From assembly GCF_004114955.1 (NCBI RefSeq), contig NZ_CP030053.1, forward strand, positions 3,720,001-3,784,000: a DNA stretch of 64,000 bases, read 5' to 3'. The translations under genes were made by a program, and so were the position numbers. The stretch comes from Bradyrhizobium guangzhouense. Lineage in GTDB: Bacteria; Pseudomonadota; Alphaproteobacteria; Rhizobiales; Xanthobacteraceae. Positions 54,671-63,435 of this stretch are shown here, piece by piece. Each line of letters starts with the position of its first letter. Within the stretch, counting starts at the first letter, position 1. Under the pieces are notes generated by a model, which made no database searches, was not told where the DNA came from, and saw nothing but the letters and a program-made list of their open reading frames with translations.

Positions 54671-55012
54671 GCGGCCGAGGCTCGGTCTGTCCGATAGAGG
54701 CTCCGGTCGTCGCACCCTTGCTCGTAACGGCTAAAAATGGAAGCTGGGCCGGATTATCCAAACGCACCTCGCACTCACGCTCCCCCTTGAACCGCTGGCA
54801 GAATGCACGGCGCATCGTCACGCTGCTGATCCTTGGGTTCGTCAACCTGGCTCTGCTCCGCGTTCGATTGCGGCAGAGGCGATCGAATGAAGCCATCGTG
54901 CGCGTCCAGCTATGGATATCCTCGCCGGCCTCGTCACATGCATGGCTGCTGATAGGTGGCACGCTGGCCTCGCGACAGCGCATTCGATGGAAAATTGAGG
55001 CAGACCCGATCA

Positions 55013-56068
55013 ATGCTTTTAGGCCCAAAATCTCCCGATCGAGCACCGGCTTCGGTCCCTCTGGCGGTCGCCATCTCGCTAGGCGTTGTCATCTCTGCCG
55101 TGATGGCGGCGCCATTTCTGGGAGCTCTCGTCTGGTCGACGACGATCGCGGTCCTGTTCACGCCATTCGACCGCGCTGTAAGCAGCCGCGTCAAGTCCCG
55201 CAATCTTTCGGCATTGATCACGGTCATGGTGACCGCCTTTATCGTGGTCGTTCCGGCCATCCTGGTGACAGGCACCTTGCTCAACGAGGCCGGGCGCAGC
55301 GCAGCGATTGTCGTGCCGATGTTCGACGCCGACGACTGGACGCGTCTCATGGACGAGCATCGCTGGCTTGCCCCTGCGCTGCAATGGGTCCATGACAAGG
55401 TGGATTTTCCGGATCTGATGCGAACGGCGACTTCTGCGCTCGCGACGTGGAGCGGCTCCGTGCTCCGCGCGTCCTTTTCCGGAATGGCCAACTTTCTGCT
55501 TACTTTCTATTTCTTGTTTTATCTCTTGCGCGACCGGGAGGCGATTGCGGAGGCCGCGCGGCTCCATCTGCCGCTTTCGGAGCTGGAATTTGCGCTGATC
55601 GCCGGGCGCTTTAGCGATACCATTTTCGCGACCGTCTTCGGGACCGTCGCCGTCGCGGCGCTGCAGGGCGGGCTGGGAGGCCTGATGTTCTGGTGGCTGG
55701 GCCTGCCCGCTCCGGTGTTCTGGGGCGTATTGATGGCCCTTCTGGCTGTCGTTCCGTTTCTCGGCGCCTTCGTCATCTGGGCGCCAGCCGCCGTCTATCT
55801 CGCGTTGAGCGGCAGCTACACGTCCGCAATCATTCTAACGGCGTGGGGGACTTTCGTCGTCGGGCTCGTCGACAACGTCGTGTACCCGATCCTTGTCGGC
55901 AGCAGGCTTCGCATGAACACGATGCTGTCTTTCATCGCCGTCGTTGGCGGGCTGGTCTTGATGGGAACACCCGGAGTGGTGCTCGGTCCATTGCTGCTCG
56001 CCCTCACCCTGACCCTGCTGCAAATCCGGCGCGACCGGGCGGCAACCGCGGCGGGCGTTACGTCATAG
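55013..56068 (+). CDS. AI-2E family permease-like membrane protein
   Basis: About 351 residues. Hydrophobic helices near the N terminus (about 15-60), a soluble cytoplasmic/periplasmic middle region, then five or more helices (about 130-345). PFLGAFVIWAPAAVYLALSG and DNVVYPILVGSRLRMNTMLSF are signatures of the AI-2E (TqsA/PerM) family. Members export autoinducer-2 or act as Na+/H+ antiporters; the substrate here is unknown. The start is uncertain: ATG 55013 lacks a good ribosome site. It stands before the Spy-like operon. Confidence 0.87.
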   Translation: MLLGPKSPDRAPASVPLAVAISLGVVISAVMAAPFLGALVWSTTIAVLFTPFDRAVSSRVKSRNLSALITVMVTAFIVVVPAILVTGTLLNEAGRSAAIVVPMFDADDWTRLMDEHRWLAPALQWVHDKVDFPDLMRTATSALATWSGSVLRASFSGMANFLLTFYFLFYLLRDREAIAEAARLHLPLSELEFALIAGRFSDTIFATVFGTVAVAALQGGLGGLMFWWLGLPAPVFWGVLMALLAVVPFLGAFVIWAPAAVYLALSGSYTSAIILTAWGTFVVGLVDNVVYPILVGSRLRMNTMLSFIAVVGGLVLMGTPGVVLGPLLLALTLTLLQIRRDRAATAAGVTS

Positions 56069-56098
56069 CGGCGGGGATACGCCGGATCGGCATCTCCA

Positions 56099-56112
56099 TT
56101 GATGTATCTCAA
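56099..56112. promoter_or_regulatory. FixK/FNR-type box (TTGATGTATCTCAA)
   Basis: TTGA-N6-TCAA with one central half-site mismatch relative to FNR, but within the FixK2 consensus. It lies 70 nt before the Spy-like gene. Confidence 0.55.
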
Positions 56113-56182
56113 CGCGATAACCGCATACCCGGTTAGGCTTTAAAATAGCCCCTGAGATTGACGGCAAGGGAGGACAGACGCC

Positions 56183-56689
56183 ATGCGCAAACTCAATCAG
56201 CTCGCTGCGGTTGCTTCAGTAGCGACCGCGATGCTTGTCGCGACCGCCACCGCGCAGCCCTTCGGACCCGGAGGTATGGGATCGGGACGCGACATGATGG
56301 GACCCGGCATGATGATGGGGCCGGGATTCATGGGCCGAGGCGGCCATGCGGGCGCCTGCAGCCCCACGGCTGCCGGCTTTCTCGGATGGCGTATCGATCG
56401 GATCGAGCAGGTCATCAAGCCGACAGAAGCGCAGCGCGCCAAGTTCGATGATCTGAAGGCAGCCTCGGACAAAGCCTCCGAAGCCCTGCGTCTGGCTTGT
56501 CCGACCGAGGTACCGACCACCGCGGTCGGCCGAATGGAATTCATGGAGAAGCGCATGGAAGCCATGCTGCAGTCCGTCAAGACCATGCGCCCCGCGTTCG
56601 AGGCCTTCTACGCGACGCTCAGCGACGAGCAGAAGGCTCGACTGGATTCGCCAACCGAACGCGGCCGCTTCTGGCGACACCTTTGGTGA
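56183..56689 (+). CDS. Spy/CpxP-like periplasmic protein with LTxxQ-type motif
   Basis: 168 residues. A signal peptide (about 1-25, ...TATAQ) precedes a methionine/glycine-rich stretch (GMGSGRDMMGPGMMMG, about 30-50) that could bind metal. The helical Spy-like part follows, with IKPTEAQRAKFDDL and the LSDEQKARLD motif. Spy and CpxP-type proteins chaperone periplasmic proteins or bind metals. It is the first gene of a unit with the DUF302 and metallophosphoesterase genes and has a FixK-type box upstream. Confidence 0.83.
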   Translation: MRKLNQLAAVASVATAMLVATATAQPFGPGGMGSGRDMMGPGMMMGPGFMGRGGHAGACSPTAAGFLGWRIDRIEQVIKPTEAQRAKFDDLKAASDKASEALRLACPTEVPTTAVGRMEFMEKRMEAMLQSVKTMRPAFEAFYATLSDEQKARLDSPTERGRFWRHLW

Positions 56690-56770
56690 AGCTCCAATCG
56701 GGCTGAGACGACGCCGTCGTGTTCAAAGGCAGCGATGCTGTCCACGCACGTGACGAGGAGGAATTGCAAG

Positions 56771-57157
56771 ATGACCTACTATTTCGGCAAAACCCTGCCG
56801 GTCAGCTTCGAAGCAGCGTTGCAGCGCGTAACGGAAGCCCTCAAGCAGGGTGGCTTCGGAATCATCACGGAAATCGACGTCAAGCGAACATTCAAGGAAA
56901 AGCTCGGCACCGATTTTCGAAACTATCGCATCCTCGGAGCATGCAATCCGAAGCTCGCTTACGAGGCCCTGCAACTCGAGGACAAGGTCGGCACAATGCT
57001 GCCGTGCAATGTCGTGGTGCAGGAGGTCGCTCAAGATCGCACCGAGATCGCGGCCATTGATCCCGTCGCGTCGATGCAGGCAATCGACAATCCGGGGCTC
57101 AAAGCATCAGCCCAGCATGTCCAGACGCTGCTACGGAAGGTGATCGAGAGCTTGTAG
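56771..57157 (+). CDS. DUF302 family protein
   Basis: 128 residues starting MTYYFGKTLPVSFEAALQRV. The blocks ITEIDVKRTFKEKLG, YRILGACNPKLAYEALQ and GTMLPCNVVVQEV are diagnostic of DUF302, a compact alpha/beta fold in the cytoplasm or periplasm with no known activity. The conserved ACNP cysteine and LPCNV cysteine are present. GGAGGAATT precedes the ATG by about 9 nt. It follows the Spy-like gene by 81 nt. Confidence 0.9.
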   Translation: MTYYFGKTLPVSFEAALQRVTEALKQGGFGIITEIDVKRTFKEKLGTDFRNYRILGACNPKLAYEALQLEDKVGTMLPCNVVVQEVAQDRTEIAAIDPVASMQAIDNPGLKASAQHVQTLLRKVIESL

Positions 57158-57379
57158 GAAGCCCTTGATGACTGCTGGGTCTCGCTAGGCGAACTTTGCT
57201 CCGCGCTGGCCTCACGAGGGATTTCGGTCCCCGACGGCTTGCGATCACGACCGACGCCAATCGCGAGGCGCTCTCGCTGGACGGCGTCGCAGATGCGTTC
57301 CACACCCTCCTCCTCCGCCGCCAGAACGACGAACCAGTGCGGGTACGCAGTTGATTGCCACGAACCGAAAGGCGCCCTA

Positions 57380-58345
57380 GTGGAAGACGAACTGCTTTCG
57401 ACATTGGAGCAACGCCTGGGCCGGATTCACGCCCGGCAGCGACTCGGAATCGAAACGGATCATGAAGCGCAGATCTTCGGCCAGGGCCTCAACTTCTTCC
57501 ATATCGAGAATTGGTACTCCATTCATTCGCTGATCCGAACCATTCTGAAGCTGTCGGGGCTTTACTGGCGCGGGCGCCGAAATGCCGAGCGGATTGCCGT
57601 AAAATACAACAGCATCGAATGCGCGAATTTGCCGGCCTCGTTCGAAGGATTCGCGATACTTCACATCAGCGATACCCACGTGGATATGAGCCAGCGCGCG
57701 ATGCGGCGCCTGGCCGAGGTGGTGCCTGGCCTCAACTACGATCTCTGTGTCCTGACCGGCGACTATCGCGGCAAGACCTTCGGAGCGTTCGACGCCGCGT
57801 TGGAGGGCATGGTCCGGGTCACCGCCCACCTGAAGCAGCCGATTCTTGGCGTGCTCGGCAATCACGACACGATCAGGATGCTGCCCGGCCTCGAGGCGAT
57901 GGGCATACGGATGCTTCAGAACGAGTGCGCGGTCATCAAGCGCGACGATCAGGAGATATTCGTCGCAGGAATCGATGACGCGCACTACTTCAGGGTCGAC
58001 AACATCGAGAAGGTCGGATCGGAGATCCCCGACGGAGCCTTCTCGATCCTGCTGTCCCATACACCGGAAATCTATCGGCAAGCGGCGCATGCCGGCTTTG
58101 ATGTACTGCTGAGCGGGCATACACATGGAGGGCAGATCTGCCTTCCGGGGTCAATTCCGCTCACGCTTGACTCGGTGCTTCCGCGTCGGATGGGCGCCGG
58201 CGCGTGGCGCTATCGAGACATGGTCGGGTACACATCCGTGGGCGCCGGATCAAGCGTCGTAGCCGTTCGATTCAATTGCCCGCCGGAGATTACGCTGCAT
58301 CGGCTGTGCCGTCCGACCGATCGCGTCAATACGGCTGATCCCTGA
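57380..58345 (+). CDS. Metallophosphoesterase
   Basis: 321 residues with a GTG start (AAAGGC about 7 nt upstream). The calcineurin-like metal motifs are SDTHVD, GDYRGKTF, LGNHD and SGHTHGGQI, in order between about residues 93 and 255. They coordinate two metals and hydrolyse phosphoesters; the sequence resembles YkuE/YaeI-type enzymes. The N-terminal 85 residues hold no signal peptide. Its end overlaps the CarS-like gene on the other strand by 20 nt. The frame is open to 57239, but the upstream part looks like noise. Confidence 0.87.
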   Translation: MEDELLSTLEQRLGRIHARQRLGIETDHEAQIFGQGLNFFHIENWYSIHSLIRTILKLSGLYWRGRRNAERIAVKYNSIECANLPASFEGFAILHISDTHVDMSQRAMRRLAEVVPGLNYDLCVLTGDYRGKTFGAFDAALEGMVRVTAHLKQPILGVLGNHDTIRMLPGLEAMGIRMLQNECAVIKRDDQEIFVAGIDDAHYFRVDNIEKVGSEIPDGAFSILLSHTPEIYRQAAHAGFDVLLSGHTHGGQICLPGSIPLTLDSVLPRRMGAGAWRYRDMVGYTSVGAGSSVVAVRFNCPPEITLHRLCRPTDRVNTADP

Positions 58346-58814
58346 TGCGCAACATGTACAGCAGGCGGGAGATCACAAGCTCGCCGACAAAGAACATCAA
58401 GACGACCATGAAGACGTCGGCGTAGCTCAGAGCGAGGCTCTCCCGGCAAGCCAGGAGTGGAAACAGAGATTCCGGAACCTGGTCCAAACCCAACGCCTGG
58501 CTGCTTGGCGGCATGTTCATGCGCCGTTTCACGAAGCTGGAAAACAGGTCTCCCACCATCGCGACCATGGCCATGAGAGCGCCCAATTCATAACCCAGCC
58601 CAAGAAGCCTCCCGCCAACGGCGGTCACGACGATTGACGCAACGATGCCGCGGACGGTCTTCGAGGCGCCGAATATCGGTCGGCCATCGAAGAGCAATAG
58701 CCCTCCATCCACCGAGAGCGCGAAACGAGAGCCGAACATTTTCTTGGCCACGACCGGCGACCCGTTCGCGAGCGTCAAAAGAGCAATTGAATAGAAGATC
58801 GGCATCGCGGCCAT
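58326..58814 (-). CDS. CDP-archaeol synthase-like (CarS/DUF46) membrane protein
   Basis: About 162 residues with five hydrophobic segments. DGGLLLFDGRPIFGASKTVRG and GDLFSSFVKRR...LDQVPE are the conserved active-site blocks of CarS/CDP-diglyceride synthetase relatives. Archaeal CarS uses CTP and unsaturated archaetidic acid; bacterial homologues are uncharacterised and may make CDP-diacylglycerol-like lipids. The start could be 58814 or 58805. It is downstream of, and same-strand as, cytochrome b561 (64-nt gap), and thus under the FixK-type box at 59491. Confidence 0.84.
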   Translation of the reverse strand: MAAMPIFYSIALLTLANGSPVVAKKMFGSRFALSVDGGLLLFDGRPIFGASKTVRGIVASIVVTAVGGRLLGLGYELGALMAMVAMVGDLFSSFVKRRMNMPPSSQALGLDQVPESLFPLLACRESLALSYADVFMVVLMFFVGELVISRLLYMLRIRDQPY

Positions 58815-58878
58815 CGAGCATCTCGCGCACAGCACCGAGGTATGAGCAGGCAGACACGTCCGCGGCTCGTAAGACGTC

Positions 58879-59445
58879 TCAATCTTTGGAGTGGGGCAAC
58901 ATCCGGATGAGGGTTCGGTCCCGAAATACCCAATGATGAATGAGCGCAGCGATCGCATGAAACGCTGCGATAACCACCAGCGCATGCGCCAGAACTTCGT
59001 GCACTTCCTTCACATTGTGAGCAAAATTCGCGTCCTTGAGCCAGGGTGACGGAATGGCGGCAAGACCGAACAATGGCAATGCATCACCCCGCGCGAACTG
59101 AAGCACAATTCCGGCGACTGGCACTGCGACGAGCAGCGCGTAAAGAGTATAGTGCGCGATCGCGGCGGCAGGATCGCCCCACTTCCCGAGCCAGACCCCA
59201 AATTCGGTCGTTTCCGAAACGGGGGGTGGATTGATCGTTCGCCAGATCAGGCGAGCCACAAGCAGGACGAGAATTGCGATCCCGGCGCTGACATGGACGG
59301 CAAGGCCCGTCTGCCGGGATTCGCCCTTTGGCAAGTCATCGCCAAAAGTGCCCAGTACCCAAGCAAGAATGACAAGAACCACCGTCAGCCAGTGCAGGGT
59401 CTGCGCAATAGCACCATAGTTCCTGTTCGAATTGAGCAGCTGCAT
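58879..59445 (-). CDS. Cytochrome b561
   Basis: 188 residues with four transmembrane helices. Heme ligand candidates are His18 (TLHWL), His about 51 (VHVSAG), and the pair in KEVHEVLAHAL and FHAIAALIHHW (about 148-175), the pattern of bacterial cytochrome b561 (CybB). It moves electrons between quinol and a periplasmic or superoxide acceptor. ATG 59445 was chosen because GAGAGG lies 7 nt upstream. A perfect FixK/FNR-type box is 45 nt upstream, the tightest spacing in the window. Confidence 0.93.
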   Translation of the reverse strand: MQLLNSNRNYGAIAQTLHWLTVVLVILAWVLGTFGDDLPKGESRQTGLAVHVSAGIAILVLLVARLIWRTINPPPVSETTEFGVWLGKWGDPAAAIAHYTLYALLVAVPVAGIVLQFARGDALPLFGLAAIPSPWLKDANFAHNVKEVHEVLAHALVVIAAFHAIAALIHHWVFRDRTLIRMLPHSKD

Positions 59446-59490
59446 GTCGGAGCCTCTCAATCATGATCTTCCAAAACGCAATTCAATGCG

Positions 59491-59504
59491 TTGATGTGAA
59501 TCAA
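59491..59504. promoter_or_regulatory. FixK/FNR-type box (TTGATGTGAATCAA)
   Basis: Perfect TTGAT-N4-ATCAA dyad, 45 nt upstream of the cytochrome b561 ATG. Confidence 0.82.
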
Positions 59505-59540
59505 GCTGGCCGAGGCGCAGCCGTTACCCTTCGGCACACC

Positions 59541-59578
59541 CATAAAAACGCCGCCTGCTTAAATGACCGCAGGCGGCG
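59541..59578 (-). terminator. Strong hairpin with T run on the minus strand
   Basis: A perfect 10-bp stem (CGCCGCCTGC / GCAGGCGGCG) with a 10-nt loop. Read on the minus strand it is followed by TTTTTA, a canonical intrinsic terminator. No gene precedes it on that strand, so it may end a small RNA or read-through, insulating the cytochrome b561 promoter. Confidence 0.65.
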
Positions 59579-59698
59579 GCTTTCCAGCCCCGGGAGGACA
59601 ATGCAAAACCCGGTATGTGACATCCTGCACGACCTGGAGCGGCTGTCACTTTGCTCTAGATCAAGACTCGTCCGGCCACAGAGCTGCAATGTGTAACA

Positions 59699-60901
59699 AT
59701 GGTTCCGATGCCGCGTGCGGACCGGTTCCCGCTACAGCAAGGTCACGCGGCGTGGCAGATTCGAATTTTGATTGCTTTGACAAAAGCTCGAGGGAGGTCA
59801 CAGATTTCCGGCGATGGTCGTGACTTGCGGCTCGACGTTTGTCGCGGGCTGGCGCTCTGGTTTGTTTTCATCGACCACATCCCCGGCAACGCCTTCGACT
59901 GGTTGACTATTCGCAATTACGGATTTAGCGACGCCTCCGAAGTATTCGTTTTCGTGTCGGGCTATACGTGCATGGTCTCGTATGGCGGCACGCTGCGAAG
60001 TCGAGGTTGGCCAACCGTCATCGCACGCAGCTTGCGACGCAGCTTCGAAATCTACGTTGCGTTTCTACTGCTGGTCATCATCTATCTCGTTCTGGCCTGG
60101 CTGAGCGGTTCCTATCTCGACGAAACCAACACAAAGCACTTCTTCAACGATCCCGGGACAGCCCTCGTCCACCTCCTGGCTCTTCAGTACGCTCCCGTCA
60201 ACACCGATATCCTGCCCACGTTCGTCATACTGCATCTCGCATTTCCGCTGGTGCTGTGGCTCATGGCTCGCAATGCGGCAATCGCGCTCGCTGCATCATT
60301 CATGCTTTACTTGATGGTGCAGCTCTACAGTTGGCAAATGCCGGCGTGGCCGACCGGAGAACTCTATTTCAATCCATTCGCCTGGCAGGTATTGTTTGTC
60401 GTCGGCGCCTGCTGCGCCGGTCCGGGCGCTCCGTATTTTGCTGCCTTCTTGCGACACCGGGGCACGATACCGCTCGCCGCCGCTTATGTTTTGTTCAGTC
60501 TCATCGTCGTCTTGAGTTGGCGTGTGGACGCCTTCAAGTGGCTAGTCCCGCAAATGATAGAAGGCTGGCTGTATCCAATCTACAAGAGTCATTTGGATCC
60601 GGCTCGGCTCATCCACTTCTTGGCAATCGTTGTTTTGTTGACGCGCTTCGTGCCGCCGGGCGGCCACCGTCCACCCGGGCCCTGGATGAAGGCGCTGATC
60701 CGTTGCGGCGAAAACTCGCTATCCGTTTTTTGTTTCAGCGTGCTAGCTTCCTTCGTTGCGTTCGTCATATTGAACCGGGTCTCCGACGGGCTGCCAATGC
60801 AGGCCGCGGTCAGCGCGCTTGGTATCGCCTTCATGATTACGATTGCCAACCTTTTCACATGGGAGGCCAAGCTCGACCGGCGGGGGCCAGCGCTATTCTA
60901 G
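59699..60901 (+). CDS. OpgC-family membrane protein (glucan modification)
   Basis: 400 residues with about ten hydrophobic helices. RLDVCRGLALWFVFIDHIPG (from about 43) and FSDASEVFVFVSGYTC are the OpgC signature; the histidine in DHIPG and the SEVFVF block are typical. OpgC adds succinyl groups to osmoregulated periplasmic glucans. The start is uncertain: ATG 59699 or 59705, both weakly supported by upstream sequence. It is convergent with the chrA gene; no mdoGH genes are nearby. Confidence 0.9.
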   Translation: MVPMPRADRFPLQQGHAAWQIRILIALTKARGRSQISGDGRDLRLDVCRGLALWFVFIDHIPGNAFDWLTIRNYGFSDASEVFVFVSGYTCMVSYGGTLRSRGWPTVIARSLRRSFEIYVAFLLLVIIYLVLAWLSGSYLDETNTKHFFNDPGTALVHLLALQYAPVNTDILPTFVILHLAFPLVLWLMARNAAIALAASFMLYLMVQLYSWQMPAWPTGELYFNPFAWQVLFVVGACCAGPGAPYFAAFLRHRGTIPLAAAYVLFSLIVVLSWRVDAFKWLVPQMIEGWLYPIYKSHLDPARLIHFLAIVVLLTRFVPPGGHRPPGPWMKALIRCGENSLSVFCFSVLASFVAFVILNRVSDGLPMQAAVSALGIAFMITIANLFTWEAKLDRRGPALF

Positions 60902-60968
60902 GCGCCAACAGTCGACCTCGATCGGCTGCGGGCCAGACCATCCCGAGCACCGCGCACATCGCCACCCC

Positions 60969-62156
60969 TCACTTGAGTCCTGTGAGCACCCATGCCGGCT
61001 GCAGGATCGGATAGGCGATCAGCCCGACGACGGCCGTGACCGCAATCAGCAAGGGATTGCTGACCTTCCAGCGGAACAGCACGGCCAGCGACACGATGCC
61101 GATCAGTGCGGTCAGCCAGTCCCCGATCGCGATCTTGCCCAGCAGGAAGCTCGCTCCCACGATGGTTCCGATCGCGGCCGCGTAGGCCCCCTTCACGAAC
61201 CCCTGCACGTTCGGATTCTTGCGGTGGCGCGCCAGCAAGGGCGCCACGATCAGGACCAGCAGGAAGGACGGGAGGAAGATGCCGACCGTCGAGATCAGCG
61301 ATCCCCAGAAGCCCGCCACCAGATAGCCGACGAACGTCGCCGTGATCACGACCGGTCCCGGGCTCATCATGCCGATCGCGACAGCCACCAGGAATTCGCG
61401 CTCGTTGAGCCAGCCATACTGCTGGACGAGGCCCTGTTCGAGGAACGGAACGATCACCAGGCCGCTGCCAAACGTGAGCGAGCCCGCCTTGAGGAAGAAC
61501 AGCAGCAACTTGCCCAGCGTCGAGCCGGTCGCCACCGGTGCCGCTGCGGGCGCCGCCGCCGGGATCACAGCGAGCTGGAGGGCGACCGGCGCCCGCTTGA
61601 TGTTGCCGTAGTAGATGATCCCGACGATCCCCGCCCCGATGAACAGCAGCGCGACCTCGGCCTTCAGGATCACGGTGACGGCCAGACAGACGGCGGCGAT
61701 CACCCACTGCAGCCAGTCTTCCATGCCGAGCTTGGCGAGCCGGTAACAGGAGTGTAGGATCAGAGCGATCACCGCAGGGCTTACGCCATAGAAGATCCCG
61801 GTTACCGCCTTGAGATCCCCAAGGTGGACGAAGAGCGCGCCGAGCGCCGCGACGATGACGAAGTTCGGCAGGATGAACGACCAACCGCCGGCCCAGGCCC
61901 CCCAGAATCCGCAACGCAGATAGGCGATGAAGATTCCGACCTGGATCGCGAGCGGGCCGGGAAGCGACTGGCAAATGGCGATGGTCTCGCGCATCTGCTC
62001 CTTGGTGAGCCACTTCTTGGCGTCGACGAGCTCGCGCTCCATCTGGCCGACCAGCGCGACCGGTCCGCCGAAGCCGAGAAAGCCCAGCCGCAGGAAATAG
62101 CGCACCAGTTCGCCCATCTTTCCGCGTTCGATGTCAGTCGTTGTCGTCGTCATCAC
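60969..62156 (-). CDS. chrA: Chromate transporter ChrA
   Basis: 395 residues, two homologous halves as in long-chain ChrA. The first half has FLRLGFLGFGGPVALVGQME and SLPGPLAIQVG, and the second FLKAGSLTFGSG and MSPGPVVITATFVG. About ten to twelve helices span the membrane. ChrA exports chromate in exchange for protons or sulfate. It is the last gene of a minus-strand operon with DUF1259, PepSY and a broken rhodanese-type gene, all of a chromate-resistance type. Confidence 0.94.
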   Translation of the reverse strand: MMTTTTTDIERGKMGELVRYFLRLGFLGFGGPVALVGQMERELVDAKKWLTKEQMRETIAICQSLPGPLAIQVGIFIAYLRCGFWGAWAGGWSFILPNFVIVAALGALFVHLGDLKAVTGIFYGVSPAVIALILHSCYRLAKLGMEDWLQWVIAAVCLAVTVILKAEVALLFIGAGIVGIIYYGNIKRAPVALQLAVIPAAAPAAAPVATGSTLGKLLLFFLKAGSLTFGSGLVIVPFLEQGLVQQYGWLNEREFLVAVAIGMMSPGPVVITATFVGYLVAGFWGSLISTVGIFLPSFLLVLIVAPLLARHRKNPNVQGFVKGAYAAAIGTIVGASFLLGKIAIGDWLTALIGIVSLAVLFRWKVSNPLLIAVTAVVGLIAYPILQPAWVLTGLK

Positions 62157-62223
62157 TTGTCCCCATCGCCGTGATATGCGGGCTGCAAAATCGATCGAGC
62201 GGCTCCTTCGCTCAATCCTTGGC

Positions 62224-63135
62224 TCAACTCTTCGTGCTGGCAGTCTTGTCGAGCGCCGCGCGCAGACCTTCGGCGAGCTTGACGGCGTCGTCGTTCGCCC
62301 AGAAGTGCATGAAGAACAGCCTGGGCTGCTCGTCGAGCATGTGGCTGTGCAGCGCGGTCACCTCGATGCCGTGTGCCCGCAGCGCCTGTATGACCGGGTT
62401 GACCTCGTCGCCGGTCAGCACGAAATCGCCGGTGATGGCAGCCTTCCCGCCCCCGGTCGGCTGGAAATTGATGCCGATCGCGACGCCCATCGGGCCGACG
62501 GGAGTCAACGCCGTGCCGTCCTGTGTGATTGGGTCTCGCCGCTTGACGTTGAACTGGTAGACGCCGCCGTTGGCCTGGCCCTTCACGCCGATGATCTGGT
62601 CGAGCTTCGCCGTGTCGAGATCGACGGCCGGCGGCGGGCTCGCCGGCGCTGCGACCGTCAGCGGCGTCTTGCTCTCGGCCAAGGCATCGTGGATCGCCGA
62701 GGCCAGCTTGACGGGGTCGCCCTGGCCGGCGACGTGCATGTAGAAGGTCGCCGGGCTCGCGCGCAGCAGATGATTGTGCACGGCGGTGATCTCGAGACCG
62801 CCCGCGATCATCTTCGCCATTACGGGATTGATCTCGGTCTCGAGCAACACAAGGTCGCCCATGACCATGACGCCGCCGTGCCCCGGCTTGAACGCGACCC
62901 AGCCGCCAAGCGCCAGCGCCGGCTTGATCGTCACGCCGTCCAGCGTCACGGAAAGATCGGTCCGGGGGAAGCCGTAGCGATGGACGTCGTCCGAGACGGC
63001 GGGCTTGCGTCCCAGCGTCTGGTCGACCTTCTGCCAATCGACATTCTGCGCATTTGCCGCCGAGACGAAGGAGCCGGAAGCAGGTGCCAAGAGGCATGCG
63101 CCGAGCGCGATCAGCGCGTGAATTGTCAGTTTCAT
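62224..63135 (-). CDS. Secreted DUF1259 (LppY/LpqO-type) protein
   Basis: 303 residues. A signal peptide (about 1-29, ...SAANAQ) precedes two tandem copies of the DUF1259 unit (about 35-155 and 175-300). Each copy has a glycine-rich strand, MGDLVLLETEINPVM or TGDFVLTGDEVNPVI, and a His-x-His pair (VHNHLL; LHSHML). The histidine pairs suggest metal binding. The family's role is unknown. It lies 67 nt upstream of chrA in the same operon. Confidence 0.9.
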   Translation of the reverse strand: MKLTIHALIALGACLLAPASGSFVSAANAQNVDWQKVDQTLGRKPAVSDDVHRYGFPRTDLSVTLDGVTIKPALALGGWVAFKPGHGGVMVMGDLVLLETEINPVMAKMIAGGLEITAVHNHLLRASPATFYMHVAGQGDPVKLASAIHDALAESKTPLTVAAPASPPPAVDLDTAKLDQIIGVKGQANGGVYQFNVKRRDPITQDGTALTPVGPMGVAIGINFQPTGGGKAAITGDFVLTGDEVNPVIQALRAHGIEVTALHSHMLDEQPRLFFMHFWANDDAVKLAEGLRAALDKTASTKS

Positions 63136-63152
63136 CGTACTGCTCCTCGAAC

Positions 63153-63386
63153 TCAGTTGCGTTCTTTGATCTGGCCGCTGCTGTCGACGACGAGCGTCAC
63201 CGGCTTACCGTCCTTCAGCGCTTTGGCGGTGGTACCTTCGGCCGTCGACTTGACGTCTTTCACCTGCGAGTAGCCGGCCGCCTGAATCTTGGCGACCAGC
63301 TCTTCCTGGGTCAGGGCGCGGGCGGGCGAGAAGCTCGCCGCTAGCGCCACGAAGAGCGCTGCCCGATCAATCGTCGATGTTCGCAT
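63153..63386 (-). CDS. Secreted PepSY-domain protein
   Basis: 77 residues starting at ATG 63386, which is preceded by AGGAGAT. A signal peptide (about 1-24, ...ARALT) and a minimal PepSY domain: EELVAKIQAAGYSQVK and GKPVTLVVDSSGQIKE. It lies 17 nt upstream of the DUF1259 gene. The role in the chromate operon is unknown. Confidence 0.85.
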   Translation of the reverse strand: MRTSTIDRAALFVALAASFSPARALTQEELVAKIQAAGYSQVKDVKSTAEGTTAKALKDGKPVTLVVDSSGQIKERN

Positions 63387-63435
63387 GTCTGATCTCCTGG
63401 TTGTCACTGCCCCAGAAGTCATCAGTGCTCCGGCC

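Larger units (their letters stand above)
54514..55012. other. Divergent regulatory region between USP and AI-2E genes
   Basis: About 500 bp without a credible gene. It holds one degenerate and one full FixK/FNR-type site (54571 and 54657). Frames crossing it are arginine-rich shadows. The distance from the full box to the AI-2E start (about 340 nt) is long, so the box more likely serves the USP gene. Confidence 0.55.

Noticed and set aside
57239..57379. N-terminal extension of the metallophosphoesterase
   Set aside because: Ser/Arg-rich noise; the GTG at 57380 with a ribosome site gives a family-like start.
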